Source: Neodiprion pinetum
Taxonomy: Eukaryota > Arthropoda > Insecta > Hymenoptera > Diprionidae
Assembly (NCBI RefSeq): GCF_021155775.2
Contig: NC_060237.1
Location: 29,095,257-29,159,256, forward strand
Direction of reading: 5' to 3'
Length of the DNA stretch: 64,000 nt
In this document: piece after piece, positions 14,974-28,600 of the stretch
Position numbering within the stretch: the first letter of the stretch is position 1
Layout: each line of letters begins with the position of its first letter
Translations under genes and position numbers: made by a program
The notes under the pieces: generated by a model
Seen by the model: only the letters and a program-made list of their open reading frames with translations
Database searches by the model: none
What the model was told of the DNA's origin: nothing

Positions 14974-15277
14974 TAATGTAAAGGACAGATGCAAGAAGAG
15001 AGAAATACAGTGAGAAAAGACAAAATCCTTGAGAACTTCACGCCTAATAAATCTCTTATCTGGATCACTCTTGGCCCTAAACCCTCCCTATCGACACATC
15101 ACGAGAAAGGTCGAAAAGGTATTGTAAAAAAATACGTACATTGTTAGACAAATTCCAGGCGCGTTAATCGCGGGCACAAGGGAAGAGGTGTTGTCGAGTA
15201 GAAAGATCAAAAGTTGGCAGCGAAAAATCTCGTGCGCTTATATTTAATTATATATACGTTTTTCAGTTTATTTTTCC

Positions 15278-15297
15278 TTTTTTTTTTTTTTTTTTTT
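15278..15297. repeat. Poly-T tract (20 T)
   Basis: 20 T on the plus strand (A20 on the minus strand), 36 bases past the tandem AATAAA motifs in the direction of DUSP11 transcription. Confidence 0.95.
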
Positions 15298-15332
15298 AAT
15301 GAACTTACTTTTTTGTCACTTTGACGCATCTG

Positions 15333-15346
15333 TTTATTCATTTATT
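15333..15346 (-). terminator. Candidate DUSP11 polyadenylation signals
   Basis: Two AATAAA hexamers in tandem on the minus strand (15346-15341 and 15338-15333), about 550 nt after the DUSP11 stop. A nearer ATTAAA variant is at 15635-15630. I see no AATAAA between the stop and this pair, so the 3' UTR probably ends near one of these sites. Confidence 0.4.
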
Positions 15347-15891
15347 AAATCACTTGACGACGATTGTTACACTGCCGTATGCCCAAAAGCACATGTCACT
15401 GGCAAGAAGCAGTAGTTGCAACCACGGTTGGTTAACTTTTTTCGTTAACCAGACAGAGGCGTAAACATGCAACGTCGCGTGTGCGTCGAGGGCACGTTTT
15501 CAAGTATATATAATAAATGTAAGGAAATACAATTAACAAGGATGGTCAGATATATTGAATACCTGCTTTCTTAAGTCGTTGTTGATGTTATTCTCCTTCT
15601 GGTTAATCCTCATCTTGATAATATTCATTTTTAATCTCGTTGTTATACAGCTGTCAAATATCAGAAGCCTCATAATCGCCCGTGCGTCGTCTCTTTCGGT
15701 GCCCAAGAAATAGTTCCTTTTCTTTGTCCATTTTATCATCGTCCACATACATAGAAAACACAAAATTACGCAACAACGTCATTATGTATATCAAATCTGA
15801 TTCCTGTCCTATCCATTATCCACAAGCGACCATGCGACAATGAGAAGTTCTTAAAAATTGTCCGGTTTTTCTGCTAATCGGCACGTCGTCG

Positions 15892-16684
15892 TCACTTGCC
15901 GCGATTGGCCCGGTTGTTGAACCTCCCTTTGTTCCGCCGTTTCGGTCCCCCCGTCACAAGGGCGGCTGGGACCGTTGGAACTGTGGACAGGGCAGTGGCC
16001 GTCAAGTTCTCCTCGAAGGTATCAACAGTGAAGTCCTGCTCCCCGTGAAGTCTCGGGACGTGGATGGCCACCTCGGACGGTTTCTTCCTCTTCACTACAT
16101 GCGCGTTCCGCACTCCGTTTCCATTCCGCAACAGCTGCTTTTTCTTATGCTGCTGCTGGTACTGGTACAGCCCCTTCATCATCGGCGGCATTTCCTGGGG
16201 TGGACCACGCTGCGGCAGCCTTGGCCCAGGGCCCGGTGGACCCATGGAACCTGGGGGCGGACCCATCGGCCCTGGGGGCCCAAGGGGGCCAGGAGGGCCT
16301 GGTAACCGCGGGGGGCAAGGTGGCATCGGCATCCTCGGGGGGCCGTGCGGCATTCGGGGTGGAAATCCGAGGCTTGGATATCCGCGGCCCGGTGGTGGGC
16401 CGTACCTCAGGGGCCGAGGGCCGTAGGCGACTCCAAGAGGCGGAGGCATCGGAGGTCTCGGCGGCACCGGCGACATCGGGGGCCTCAAAGGCCTTGGCGG
16501 CCTTGGTGGCCTCAGTGGCATGAGAGGGTTGAAGGACGGAGGTCCATAGCCGAAGTGGTCCAGATGCGGCGGTGGAAACGGTCGCCCGTTTGGAAAGCCT
16601 CTTCGAGGCGGGTGGAAACCCGGCGGTCCCGGCGGACCCATCGGTCCTATTCGTTTCACCCTCTTTGGAATCCGCTTGTGCCCC
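15892..16684 (-). CDS. DUSP11: DUSP11 exon 10 (Pro/Gly-rich tail and stop)
   Basis: 793 nt after acceptor TATAACTACAG. It encodes GHKRIPKRVKRIGP, then about 155 residues rich in Pro and Gly with PPGPPG-type repeats (residues about 206-360). A Q/K patch (QYQQQHKKK, 367-375), KRKK (391-394), an acidic stretch and a basic C-terminus (GPKRRNKGRFNNRANRGK, 439-456) follow. TGA is at 15894-15892. A proline-rich C-terminal extension also occurs in vertebrate DUSP11. Here it is disordered-looking and probably mediates RNA or protein contacts; that role is inferred. Confidence 0.93.
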
Positions 16685-19600
16685 CTGTAGTTATACAGTC
16701 GTGAGAAATATAGAGCGCTCGAATTATCGAGGAATGGGACGGTCTACCGTTCGATACAATCACAGGGCGTCGCGAGCCTTGGCAAGCTAAAGTGTTCAAG
16801 TTTTATAAAATAGATAGAGGTTTTCCCACAGACAGAATAATATGGTTGAGAATTTTTCTGATGCATTGATATACAACAAAAATTCGACAAAGTAGTAGAA
16901 TATTTTTTCAACTTGATATGGAATGTCTGTATAATCTGTATTTGTAGAGGCCCTAGAAAAAATATACGACCAATAAATGTCGAAATAAAACACCGAACAG
17001 CGCCTATATTAACATCAAAATGCTGTCTGAAATACGAGACAATATATCGAACCTCTACACGTTTCAAGGTCCTTAGGATTTTCAGATTTTACAGGTCCAT
17101 AGACGCCCCGAATTATTAGGGGACACATGCAGCTGTAACATTGGTTATGAAAAATTGTACAATGCAGCAGTCCAGTTTTGTATTAAGAGGACAAGGGAGG
17201 CTTGAGGTGAGAAAAATTCGTTAGCGGTTAATTGTCCATATGAAAATCACGAGTGAATTTGACACTTTTTTCTTTCTAAAGATGATTGCTATGACATTAA
17301 AGACTACGAAAATTTATTGAAACCAATGTAAAGATCAATAATATCGATCCTCCAAGGAATTGAAATGAGTTAACTAAAATCTGGTTATGCAACGATTCCG
17401 GTGGAAAAGATCGACATTTTTTGAAATTGTTAAATTATAAAAAATTTGCCTTCTCTTTCAAGAGCCCTCTATAGAATTATACCTGAAAAACAATTACTAA
17501 TCGTCATCAACAAGATGGCTTCTAAATAAAGAGAGTTTTTTAAATATTCAATTTCATTTTTATTAGAAAAGTAAGAAGACAATTTTTTTTCTATCGTATT
17601 TCGCCTAAATAAGTTGAAGCATCGATACTATTGACCTTGAAATCAATATGAATGAATTTTCTTACTCTTGAATGTCGTAGTAAACATCTTTAGAAAGAAA
17701 AAAATTTTATACTCACTCCCAATCTTGTTATGAATAATTAAACTCAAAGGATTTTTTTTCACTTCAACCCCCCGCAGCCCCCTCAATTGAAAACAGCCGG
17801 GTTATTAGGAACAGAAGAAAGCTAAGTCGGCGGCGTTGAACGTTGGCATACCTGAACGGCATGCTAGAACTCTCCAAAGTGACTTCTTTGGTGTCCAACT
17901 TTTGACCCTTCGGTGTAGTCTTCAGGTCATTAATGTAGACATCACGTTCAATGGCATATCCTCTGGCTTCCTGAAAGGCTAAAATCAGAAGGAGAAACCC
18001 TCGATGATGAATCGAAAGAGAGCTAGTGGGCCGAATGAGCGAACGGAATTATTCCACACCGATTCAATGCTCGGAATATTATAACAGAGTCGAGTCCGAT
18101 CTGGGTCAGGGTCGTCGCGACTGCCCCGAAGAAGATGGTATCTCGATCGTCTGGCAATACGACTAGGCGAGTATACGTAATAAAATGTAACTTGTACCGT
18201 AATCCTAATTAAGCGCGGTCGGATTGTATTGTCCGATCGTGTAGGCGCCGCGACGCATCCAGATCTTATCGATATAAAAAATGGATATCTCTGTACACCG
18301 ATGTTTTACCAAGTATAATTATCGCCGGCGTATAGATTCAGGGTGGGTGAGGCCCCGTGCAACCTGGGCATTCCCTTGTCTCAACCTCGACGTATACAAG
18401 ACGCGAGTGGGTACAACGCCGACAAGAATTATGGAATATAAATATCGCGGTACCGTTGAAAATGAGAGAGAAAAAAAGGATGAAAAAAAATCTTTTCCCG
18501 TTAGTTGGAGAGATTTGACGACCAGACAAAAGCGGAGCTTTTTCAACTAGGCGTATAACTAGCCACGCTTACCCGTGATAGCTTCCTGATTCTCCCATCC
18601 TAGCTGCTGTATGAGGTACCTGAAACGAGAAAGAAAAAAAAAAAAGGAAACGAAATCACGTAGATAGCTCTAATCATACTCGTAAACGAATGTCTAAAGT
18701 AGCTTTGTAACGATAGAAAAGGCAGTAGTTGAGAGTAGATATCGTGTACGTACGTAGGGGCGAAAGGTGTATGGGTACCGAGAGAAGAGAAGCGAGGTAT
18801 GCTGAATGATCTTGATTCGTGACATACCTACCGAGTTCTAAGGACTACCACAAAACAGAGTACGGACCTGGGGCCGTTTCAACTGACCAGAGAGACGCTC
18901 AGGCATTCCTAACTCGGTTATAAATACAATTAGCTAATTAGAGTTATAGTTAGTAATAATTAGTGCTGCGGGCGAAGAGCTCGAGTCGCGTCTGGCTGAG
19001 ATTCAGTCTCGACTTACTTGCATATGAAGTATCCGGTGCGGTTGACCCCGTGAGTGCAGTGGACGCCTATGAGTTCGTCTGAAACAGAGCCATGAAGGAG
19101 CGGTTGAAAAACGCTGAATCTTCTTAAAAATCCCAATCACCATCGGAATGGTATTGATTCGAAGAGACACGGTTCCCGGCTCGGTCTCTCTTTCTCTCGC
19201 TCGCTGGTCTCTCTTATCGGTAGAAGACGTCAATTAGTCGAACAAGGTTTACGATATTACGAGAACGAGATAAAGCCGCAAAGATATAATTCCGGTTAAT
19301 AACACATCGAACAAATACGCGGTGCGGTGGCGCTGATCACTGGACACCGAAACCCGTTGATCTCGGTTTCTCTTTTTCCCCTGCAACCGCGTGACCAATA
19401 ACTCGGTTAATTTGGCAACGGCTCTTTACCGACTAGAAGCCGTCGTACGCTGATCACTTCCATACGAATTGCAACCACGATCGTCACTTTCTTGATGCTC
19501 GAACAACGACGTACGAAATGTAAAAAAATCGGCCTGACCGAAAGTAACGCGCATTAACATTACATGTGTGAAATCCGCGGCTTTGCTCGCTACACGGCCG

Positions 19601-22600
19601 ACTTCAGGCCCCGTTGTCGTTGTGCAACGTCGTGTTCCGAGGCCTTTTTATTCTCGATGCAACAGCGAACCACGTCGCAGAATAACCGCTCGCCCGATTC
19701 AACGGGTCATCAATTTGTCCGCGGGCTCTCACGGTCACGCCGGTCAAACCTGACCAAAGACTGATTATAATATTACAGAGGAAATTGCCGGTGAAAACGA
19801 CGACTGCGACGAATTCTACCGGACAACTGAACCTCCTCGACCGCAGGGATCCACGACGAATATATCGGTCCCACGTTGCATCCGAAGCTGCGAAACACAC
19901 ACCCTCGAAATTGTTCCGAATTGAATATCAGGAGAAACCGGAGTGGTGAAATGATCGAAACGAAGTCCGTGAGTCTCGCTGTGTTGCCGAATATGTATAT
20001 CCATCCACCAGAGTGGAATGTTTGCTCGGTCGATTTTAGCAACACTTCGTCTCGTCTGTAACTCGAGTGGCCATATACGGAGGATCGACAACAACAACAG
20101 CAACAAGTAGAAAACCCCGATATGGGAAGATAGTCCGGGCGCCGATCCTTGGAAGGTGTCTTGGTGCTGAGGTAATCCGATCTGAGAGACGGTGCGAGGT
20201 CGGTACAAAGAAGCGAAGAGAGTTCGGTAGGTACTCGTTGAGTTGCTCCAGAGTCTGAAGTTGTTTCGAGTAACACAAGTTGCTCTCGTTTGCAGCAGGT
20301 CCGCCGTTATCTTCTTTGCTGAGGTCATCTTCGCGCGTTGTTTTGTTGCTTCATGGTCCGGAGGAGCTCGTTCCAGGAACAACGTGGCGAATCCGCGGGT
20401 CTCCGACTCCCGGACAAGATGTCTGATCGAGGGGCGGCTGCCGGTCGTCGACGTGCGTCGAGTGAGGATAACGCCGAGGGGCAGCGCTCGAAGACGAGTC
20501 GACGAGTCGAGGAAACCAACGGGCTGCCTACCACCTGGGTAGCAAATCAACATATCCTGGTGAGATAAGATCAGGCGGTGGTAGAGGCTTTGATGGAAGC
20601 CGCTTGATCGACAGTGATACCAACCGCTGCAGACATAATTGTTTGTACGCTCAAGACGTACGAGTGGTTTACGTAACGGGGCGGTCTCCGCGTGCAAGCC
20701 TCCAAAGTATTGTCACCCGGAGGCGATAGCCTGTCGAACAAGTCGCACGAACGAAGGAAGAACCCGGTCCCAGAGCCCATCGACGCTGTCGACGAACCCG
20801 GATGGTCATCGGGTAGTGAATCGTCGATGCAGATCTATCGTGCAAGAGCATCCGCGATCGACGAACAGTACCGTCGCGACGCCGGAACGGCGGTCAGTTC
20901 TTCTGCCGGCTGGTTATGGCTTCCGTTGACTGATGTTTGATTTCAACTTGGAAGCAACGGGGGGTCCCGCCGATCCGTTCCGGCGCACACCGACGCCTGC
21001 AGTAGGTACCTACGCTCTGGGAGTGCCGGTGCTCCGTACAAACTATCGACCGTGGTTGGTCTCTTCGAGTCCGTAGGATCGGTATCTTCTTCTTTCCGGG
21101 CCTCCTCCGCATCCTCGATCCGTGCATGTTCGTTACTCGCCACCCATTGCTTCGGCGCTCTCTTGTTCTTCGGGATGAAATTAATACCGGACTAATTTTT
21201 ACGGGTAGAGCCGCGCGCCGACGAGGAGAACGATGATGCTCGGCCGGCGGAACGGACGCCTGATGGAGAAGCGCGCGCATATTCGACCGTCCTCTTGCAA
21301 CACACTGCACCCAATTGCCGGGGGAAGAGGAACGAGAGTAAGCGGGAGGCGCTACCGCGCGTTAATATACGGCGTGTAATATACTCCTATAACGAATCAG
21401 GGCGGAGGTGCCTCGGGCCACGAAGGAGGCAGCACCGACTGCCAACGAGACCCTGAAAAGAGCCGAAAAGTAACGCGGCCTCTGCCTCCGGCCGAGATCA
21501 CCGACTCTCTGCCCCCGCGCACACGCCTAACAGTTTTCGTGCTACCATGGTAGCTTCTCCGCCAGCGTACTCCTGTCCCGGAGCCAATCTCGGAAACTTA
21601 ATGTGGCAATATGATGTATACACGCCGGGATAGATCGACGAGTAACACTTGCCGCCAGCTCTGGTACCGCGCATCGTTTAGCCCTCCGCACTTACGACAC
21701 CGCACACTTCTTCACCTCGATTAAAATACAATCTCCTCGGATAGACAGTGCGGACTTTCAATTCCTTTGAGCCCGAAGCGGGATGGACGAAAATGGAGCT
21801 CCTTTAAATTGAAACTCCGCCCAAGGCAAGGTGAACATCGACGAGCCAACTGCCAAATTATCCGAGGATTAAAATCTGCGTCCTTTGTAGCTTGCTTTTA
21901 CAAATCGCGCATGAATAGGTATTCTGGTAGTTCGATCATGTGTGCATTCCACAGTTGAATTGAATCAAGTGTTTCATCGAGTTTCAAGCTGGTCCTTGCG
22001 AGGAAACGATTCTCTGACGTTTGCAAATTATATTTCCGTTGGCAGCGTGCCTTTTCCCGGTTTCATTCAGAACCAGCGACTGTGAAAATAACCGGAAAGA
22101 GAAATTGTATTCTTGTGCGAGCCGCAAATGAAACTCTTTTGAATTATGATCTTTGAAAGTTGAAGCAATCGCCTCAACCCCTGAGAGCTGATTTTTTCAC
22201 CGAGAGAGAGTCCCCGTAATGATCATGTGAAATCGACAATCACACCGCGCAGGAGGATCCGGCTATACCTGGTTCGAGGAGCCAGTCGACGACGAACCTG
22301 ATGACTGCGGTGAAGAAGTGGGTTCCAAAGTGAGATAGACAAGTGGAATTGGAGGGGCGAGAGACACCGTTGGTATCGTTGAAGGAGGAGGATGAGGAGG
22401 AGGAGGAGGAGGAGAAGCAAAGACGGCGACGTCGCGCGTCTAGAATCGAATATTGATAAATGCTAAGTGGCAGGCGATGGATGGCCAGCAGCGGCTTCTT
22501 TGCGTCGGAATGCGCCTCGACCCCCGCAGCCTCCCATCCCTTGCCAGATCATTTTCAGATTCATTCTTTCGAGTGAACCGTATGGCATTCCACCGATCAG

Positions 22601-25600
22601 AAATCCCGAGGGAAAAGGAACTGGTAAAGTCTAAACCAGGAGGCTGCGAAAGAGGGACGAGGAGCGTTCTCCATTTCAACAATTTGACGCGCGTAAAAAG
22701 CTGCGGAACCAGAGCAAGGTGATATTATTTTTTTCTCGCAGGACGTCGCGCTCCGTCTCGCCGAAGGGAACTTTCCTTTCGCTCGGCGTTGATGTACGAC
22801 GTCAGATAATTAACAGTGCTTCGAAACTCCGCGTGGGCGAGGCCGAGTCTCTTGGTCATTGCTTATACGGAAGCTGGAGCGGTGCAACAAGCGCGGATCT
22901 CCGGTAAGTGTAGGGCCGCGCAATGCAGACTGGAAGAGAATATGTTTACCAAAAGTCGATTAAAACTCACCCGCCTCACTGCTGGCCGTGAAGTCCTCCA
23001 CTGCCCTGAAGAATCTGCAACAGAGAAGATGAGCGGAAAGTTTGAGACTCGAAAAATGCAGAATGAACCGAAAGTTGCAACAGCGTAATTTAAAACGGTT
23101 AATGCAAACATGCGGGGTATGAAAATTGGCGGAATGAGATAATCTAATGAATTCATGGGGCGGGTAGGACGAGGGCTGGTACGGGGCGTGAATAAAGCCG
23201 AGATGGAGGTACACCGCGATTACGATGCAAACGCTGCAAAAGTATCCGGTGTCCCGCCGCGCGAATACGAGCATTACGCAAATGCCCGGGTGCCCCTCCG
23301 CTGCTTGCGGTTTTTGGTCCCGGTTCGCGAGCCGAGTGACGCCTGAGTAATAATTTACCGTGTTCTCTTATTTATCTTTGCGATACTGCTAATTTTAGGG
23401 TAGCCGGGTCCCTCCTCCTCCGTCCTGCGGAAGAGGACGAATGGGGGAGGGAGAGGCAGCTGCGGATCAGAAACCGGCCAGAGGCAGCCTGATCAAATTT
23501 CTGTCGAGTTAAAAAAAATAATAATCAGCTAAATAAATATTCAAATATGGTAACTGCCCGCTCTAACTGGCCGTGTAATAGCTCTGTAATAGGTATGCAT
23601 GTAATGCGCCCCAGCGTTGGCCCACCAAGAGATATGGTAACGAGATCCGAAAGTGTTGCTACACATTATAATACAGGCACGAGTGGGTACCTCGCTCAGC
23701 TCTTTTATAACACGGCAGCAACGCGACGACGACACGCCACGATACTTCCTCTTTAATCTTCCGCTAATTCGGACTGTAAACAACATTCGACAAATCCTGC
23801 ATTGATAAGCTTACGCCTCCGTCTGCCGATGCCAGGTTCAATGCCGCAGCCCTTTTCTACCTAGCCTGTCACTTCACGAATTGAAATTGTGACAATCGAC
23901 GTGTGAAAACGTAACAAAACATCATTTTTGACTTATCGGAATTGTTGGAAACTGGTCACGAGAACTCGACTGGAAAGCTATTCACCGGTCATTTCCAGGA
24001 TTTCAAGATTACGAAAAAGTTCGAGGGAGAGAGAAATGAAAGATCCTGCACCATTCCGAGATGAAGAAGAACCCTTTTGTTTCCCCCTGTTGAAAACCAC
24101 GTCCCGGGTTACATCGTAAGATATTTGAGGTATCGGAGAGGAGACGGACGAAGATCGAGGCGGGGCTGGAGGAGGGAAAAGCGAGACCCTTAATAGTCGG
24201 AGCCCATTACGCTAAACGATTTGATTAGAGATTCGGCGAGAAGGCCGAGAGCCGCTGGCTGCTCCTAAGAAGCGCGGCGCTCTTTGAGATCACCGAACAA
24301 AATATCTGCTCCTCGCAGATTCGAAGATAGCTTCTCTACGGGCGCTCACAATAATTCACGGCCGAATTCCACGCGTTCTCATCCGATGCCGAGGGTACGT
24401 ATAACAGCGTGTCTGCTGCTCGCTTCGCGTCTCCCTCTCTCTCTCTCTCTCTCTCCGAGTTATTAACGGTCAGATCCGAACCGACAACTTGTCGATAAAT
24501 TAGCACTCGCCGTTTGGTTTTTTCCCAACTTTCCCGCCACGTTCTCTCGGTCCTCTCGAGGTGCTGCCGGTCGATTCGGTTTAGCCTAAGATTATCCCAA
24601 GTAAGTTTCACCGGATTCTGATCATCGCTTACCAAATTTCTCAACACTTCTCCCGCCCCGTCAAATAATCTACGAGTGTCGTTCTCCCTAATTATCATTA
24701 TTTCTAACTCGATATCGGGTTTCCCTTTCCCTTTCTTTCCTCGCTCCTCTCATCGACACGCCGAGTTTACCAACTTCACGGCTCTCGGCTCTCCCTCAGG
24801 TTCGGTGGCATTGTCCGAGTCCCGATTGCGGGGCGTATTAGCCCTAATAGGCCTCATCCCTTTCATCTTCCGGCCTCACCCACGCCTGAATGGCACCTCC
24901 TCGCCCCCTGCAGGACCGGCCCCGATTAGCCGAACGTTATTATTACCACTAATTCGTTTCAGCGGGTGCATTCATTCTAATATTAACTCGCCACACTATC
25001 GAACGGTGTGGTACCTGTTAATGGCCACGTGCCCTAGCCTCCGTAATGATCCTCGAGGGCGATTATTCTCCGTCGTTATTGTGCGGCACGCTCGCCGCTC
25101 AAGAGATGAGAGAACAAATTGTTTATCAAAATTTCTCCCGGGAAGTAAAAGAAAGAAACAAAATCCCAAACGCCGAGCGTGATGAGAGTGTATTCGTTTC
25201 CGCCTAGGCAGTAGGACCGAATTTCGTAAAAGCGGCCTGAGACAAAGGGTGCAACGGTGACTCGTGATTGGACGGAATACAATATGCGACGGTATCGATC
25301 AAGTAGAGACAGGCGGTCGAGACTCGGAACTCGTAGGAAGAAATATCGATAGGTGGAAAGAGGCTGCGGTCTGGCGCGGCGTGGCGTCCGGCCAAAAACC
25401 GCGTGAAAAATGACGCTAGTCAAATTAATTTGAGTTAGATTTGAATTACAAATTTTCTCTTTCCCTACCAGCAGCATCAGGGGGCAAGCTGCAGAGGTGT
25501 CGGTGAACACGGGACTTCACGCGCTCGTCACAGTGGGTAGCCCATGCACAATTTTCTCCCCGAAGCCCCGGATCAGTTCTTCTTCGGCACGAGAAACCGC

Positions 25601-28600
25601 CAACACTCTGACTCATCTCGATCGCGAACGAAACGTTTAACTCTGCAGCGTCATCAATATTTATGCATGTGCAAAGAAGTGAAAAGAGAAACAGAGAGGT
25701 GTGAGGGGAGGAGCGAGGAAACTGAGACGGAGAAAGAGAGTGAGGAGTGAAGAAAAACCAACAACCGTCCATCGATCAGCTACGGGAATTTCCATAGACC
25801 GCGTGAACGAATTTCAAACAAGAGACTTGCGCAGCTCAGCTGCAAGCAGCGGACGCTTGCATTTCCAACTCGATCGCGAAATCGAGTAAATGTATATAAT
25901 CCCTTTTCATTCAAAGATATCGTATTTTTTTCTAATTGACGATTATTAATTCTCTGTGGAGATTCATTTTTTCTCCATTGTTTCGGATCAATTCTCTATT
26001 AAGGTTTCATCGTTACCGCTGTTGATTTCGGCTTATTGCCACGGCGTGGTATCAATTCTCCTCTTTGTTTCGAGTAATTCGAGTTCCTCCGAGCCGCGGT
26101 TGAGAAACTTATAAGTGAAGAACGCGAGACGTTAAATTGACTTAAAGGAAACGTAGACAATTAGCGCAGAGCCTCCAGCTCCGTTTCAACGCCGGTTTTT
26201 TGAAGAGGCATATTATACTCACTCGGCGCGTGCAGCGTACGAGCTTATATAGACGACACTGGTTCGCTCATTTGAATATCACCGGGGGCCTGCAAGCGTG
26301 TGGCCTTCGTCGTTCGTTCGCCCGTTCTCCTTAAAATAATATCTTTTATTATACTCTCCCCGATTTCGGCTGTACAGCTAGGATGAACAACGAATGAACT
26401 CGACGCTGAAAGCGCCACGCCGACGTTCGCGTATCTCATTCAAAATATATCTCCAGATTAATCGCGCTGTATTCACCGATAAAAAACCCTGTCGCGCTAT
26501 TTATCTCCCGAAACGGGACCGCGGGCGGCGCAAGGATCAGGACATTTACATCGAAATATGGGCGTTCGCTTGTTGTGCGAGATTAAGCCCTCGTCGAGTT
26601 TCGATAAGCCCGGCCGTAGCACCGCGAGACGACTTGTGTAAATAACACTCGGGTATGATAAAAAGAGGAATCAATGCGTTCGGAGATCTATTTGAATTAC
26701 ATGAAAAGAAAATGGTTGCACCGGTTGAAAAGTACGCAAAAAAATTGGACCAATAACGGCGCTCGATTCGCCACCAGTCTTGCAGTTCCTGCGGTGAAGA
26801 GAAATAGACGAGACAGCTGTTCGTAAGAAAGCAGCGGCTGTTCTCCAAAAGAACAAACGGTGCACGCGAAGCGGTTAATTACGGTTCAAGATACAAAACT
26901 GGTTCCGAAATAGTCACATATGTCTTACCGCCTAAAACCTAACCGAACGGCCTAGCAAGGCTATTGGTTTTTAGCCTCTTTCCTGGAATGAGAAAGAGAA
27001 CGAAGCGGAGGAGCGAACAAGGGGCGGAGGCGAAAGGGGGAGGATGACACATTCGCATCGCGCGTCCGGCGCCAAAAAGAAGAGCAAGAAGAAGAAGAAG
27101 AAGAAGAAGTGGCGGGGCGAAAAAACTCGGCGCGAATTTACGTAACGGAAAAAAAATCCCCGGGGTGGTCCAGGCGACGCGCATGCAAGAGGTTGACCGT
27201 CGTGGCCGCGACGATCCCACGGAACCCGTCGCAAGCTCCGCTTCGCCGTGCCACTTTAAGACGCGCGAGGTAAGAAGTAAGACGCGAAGCGCGTTATGCA
27301 TATGAGCGACCGTGACGACCTGCCACCCACGTCCGATTCCCCCGGTCCAACCCCCGAGAGACTTCGGAATCACGGACAAAACCACGTCAAAACATTTGAG
27401 TTGGGTGCATCTCCCGACGAGCTACGCTGTCGCGCTCGGTCCATTCTCTTGGTCGTAGTCGAGAAGGTCCTTCGCCAGGATCTACTCGGAGGGAAATTAA
27501 GGATGGCTACGTTTCCTTCGTTTTCAATTTCCGATTCACTCACAGTCGGCTCGTGCGTATTCAAACCTGAATTAGGTACACTTGAGAAATCTTCAAATCA
27601 CTTCACAACTTCGGAATCATGAAGACTCTGAATGGTTTTATGAGTTGGGGAATGAGTTGGGATCACTTTCGGAATTCGAACGAGTTCAAAAGACTACGAA
27701 CGATATCGAAAGTTCGGAATCAACGAGAGTTCGAATGACTTGATCCGCCTTCGAATGACTTTATGAATCCAAAAGACTTCGTTACTTCAAATGACTTCGA
27801 ATCACATGACAAAACTTGTTTCCAAAACCCGTGATTCTCTGACCGATGACAAACTCGAGTTACATCTGTGGTTGGTCTTTTTAATTAATTACATAAATAT
27901 CACAACTCAAAGTGATTGGCGGAACAAGTCGACGTGATTATATTCTCATAAAAAATGGAGAACCAGAGAAGACATGCCAACAACACACCGTTCTTCCCTA
28001 CTCTCCGGCACAATCGGCATGTTTTCCCACCGTGTAGAACAAGGGAGCTCAAACGTTGCACGGTCTCAATACAAACGATCGTGATCTTTTTTTTCGCGGG
28101 CAAGGAGAGAAGCATCAGGTTACAACCGGGCAAACACTACCCCGAGGAGCATTGTCTCGCTGCGCTTACTCTCGACAACGCTACGCTTGTGTAGTTATAC
28201 GCTATACGTGTAGTACATTACGCGAGAGCAGCGAAGAGTCGACAGGAGGAACATAGGTTATATGTTCGACGTCTGGCGAATAAAGACGTCGAGAGCCAGG
28301 CGCCATCCTCCCCCTTGCTCTGTCGTCCTCTGATCCTCTGATCCTGCGATCCTCCCACGCGACGAACAGCTCGCCTGAGTCGCGCGAGACCGCAATCGCG
28401 TTGTTCAGTAATTATTCATGGGGATTTGTTCGCCGGACGAATTTTTTATAAATCGTATATAATAATGATTGGAAGAACCTATGATAAATGTATAATATAA
28501 TAAAGTTGTTGCGACAGTTAGCCATAAAGCGCAGGTCATCGGAACCAAGTAAGTTCAAAAAGTATTCAACTACTACTACATCAAATTGTTGTCAAGTTGC

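Larger units (their letters stand above)
11797..15332. other. Intergenic DNA between the poly-C tract and the DUSP11 3' end
   Basis: AT-rich from about 14140 to 15300, with several AATAAA motifs on the plus strand (for example near 14323 and 15047). This could be 3'-UTR-like sequence of an unrecognised plus-strand gene, but no supporting coding exon was found. GA and GATA microsatellites occur near 13830 and 14905-14973, and a short possible minus-strand exon at 12634-12711. Confidence 0.5.

Noticed and set aside
15278..15346. AATAAA pair followed by an A20 tract, as in a retrocopy tail
   Set aside because: The upstream gene has nine introns, so it is not a processed retrocopy. The A tract is more simply a homopolymer near the 3' end.
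16045..16523. Plus-strand open frames opposite DUSP11 exon 10
   Set aside because: They are antisense shadows of the GC-rich Pro/Gly repeat region.
19816..20697. 293-codon open frame on the minus strand
   Set aside because: It lies inside DUSP11 intron 6, overlaps long open frames on the plus strand, has no recognisable domain and an amino-acid make-up typical of translated CpG-rich DNA.
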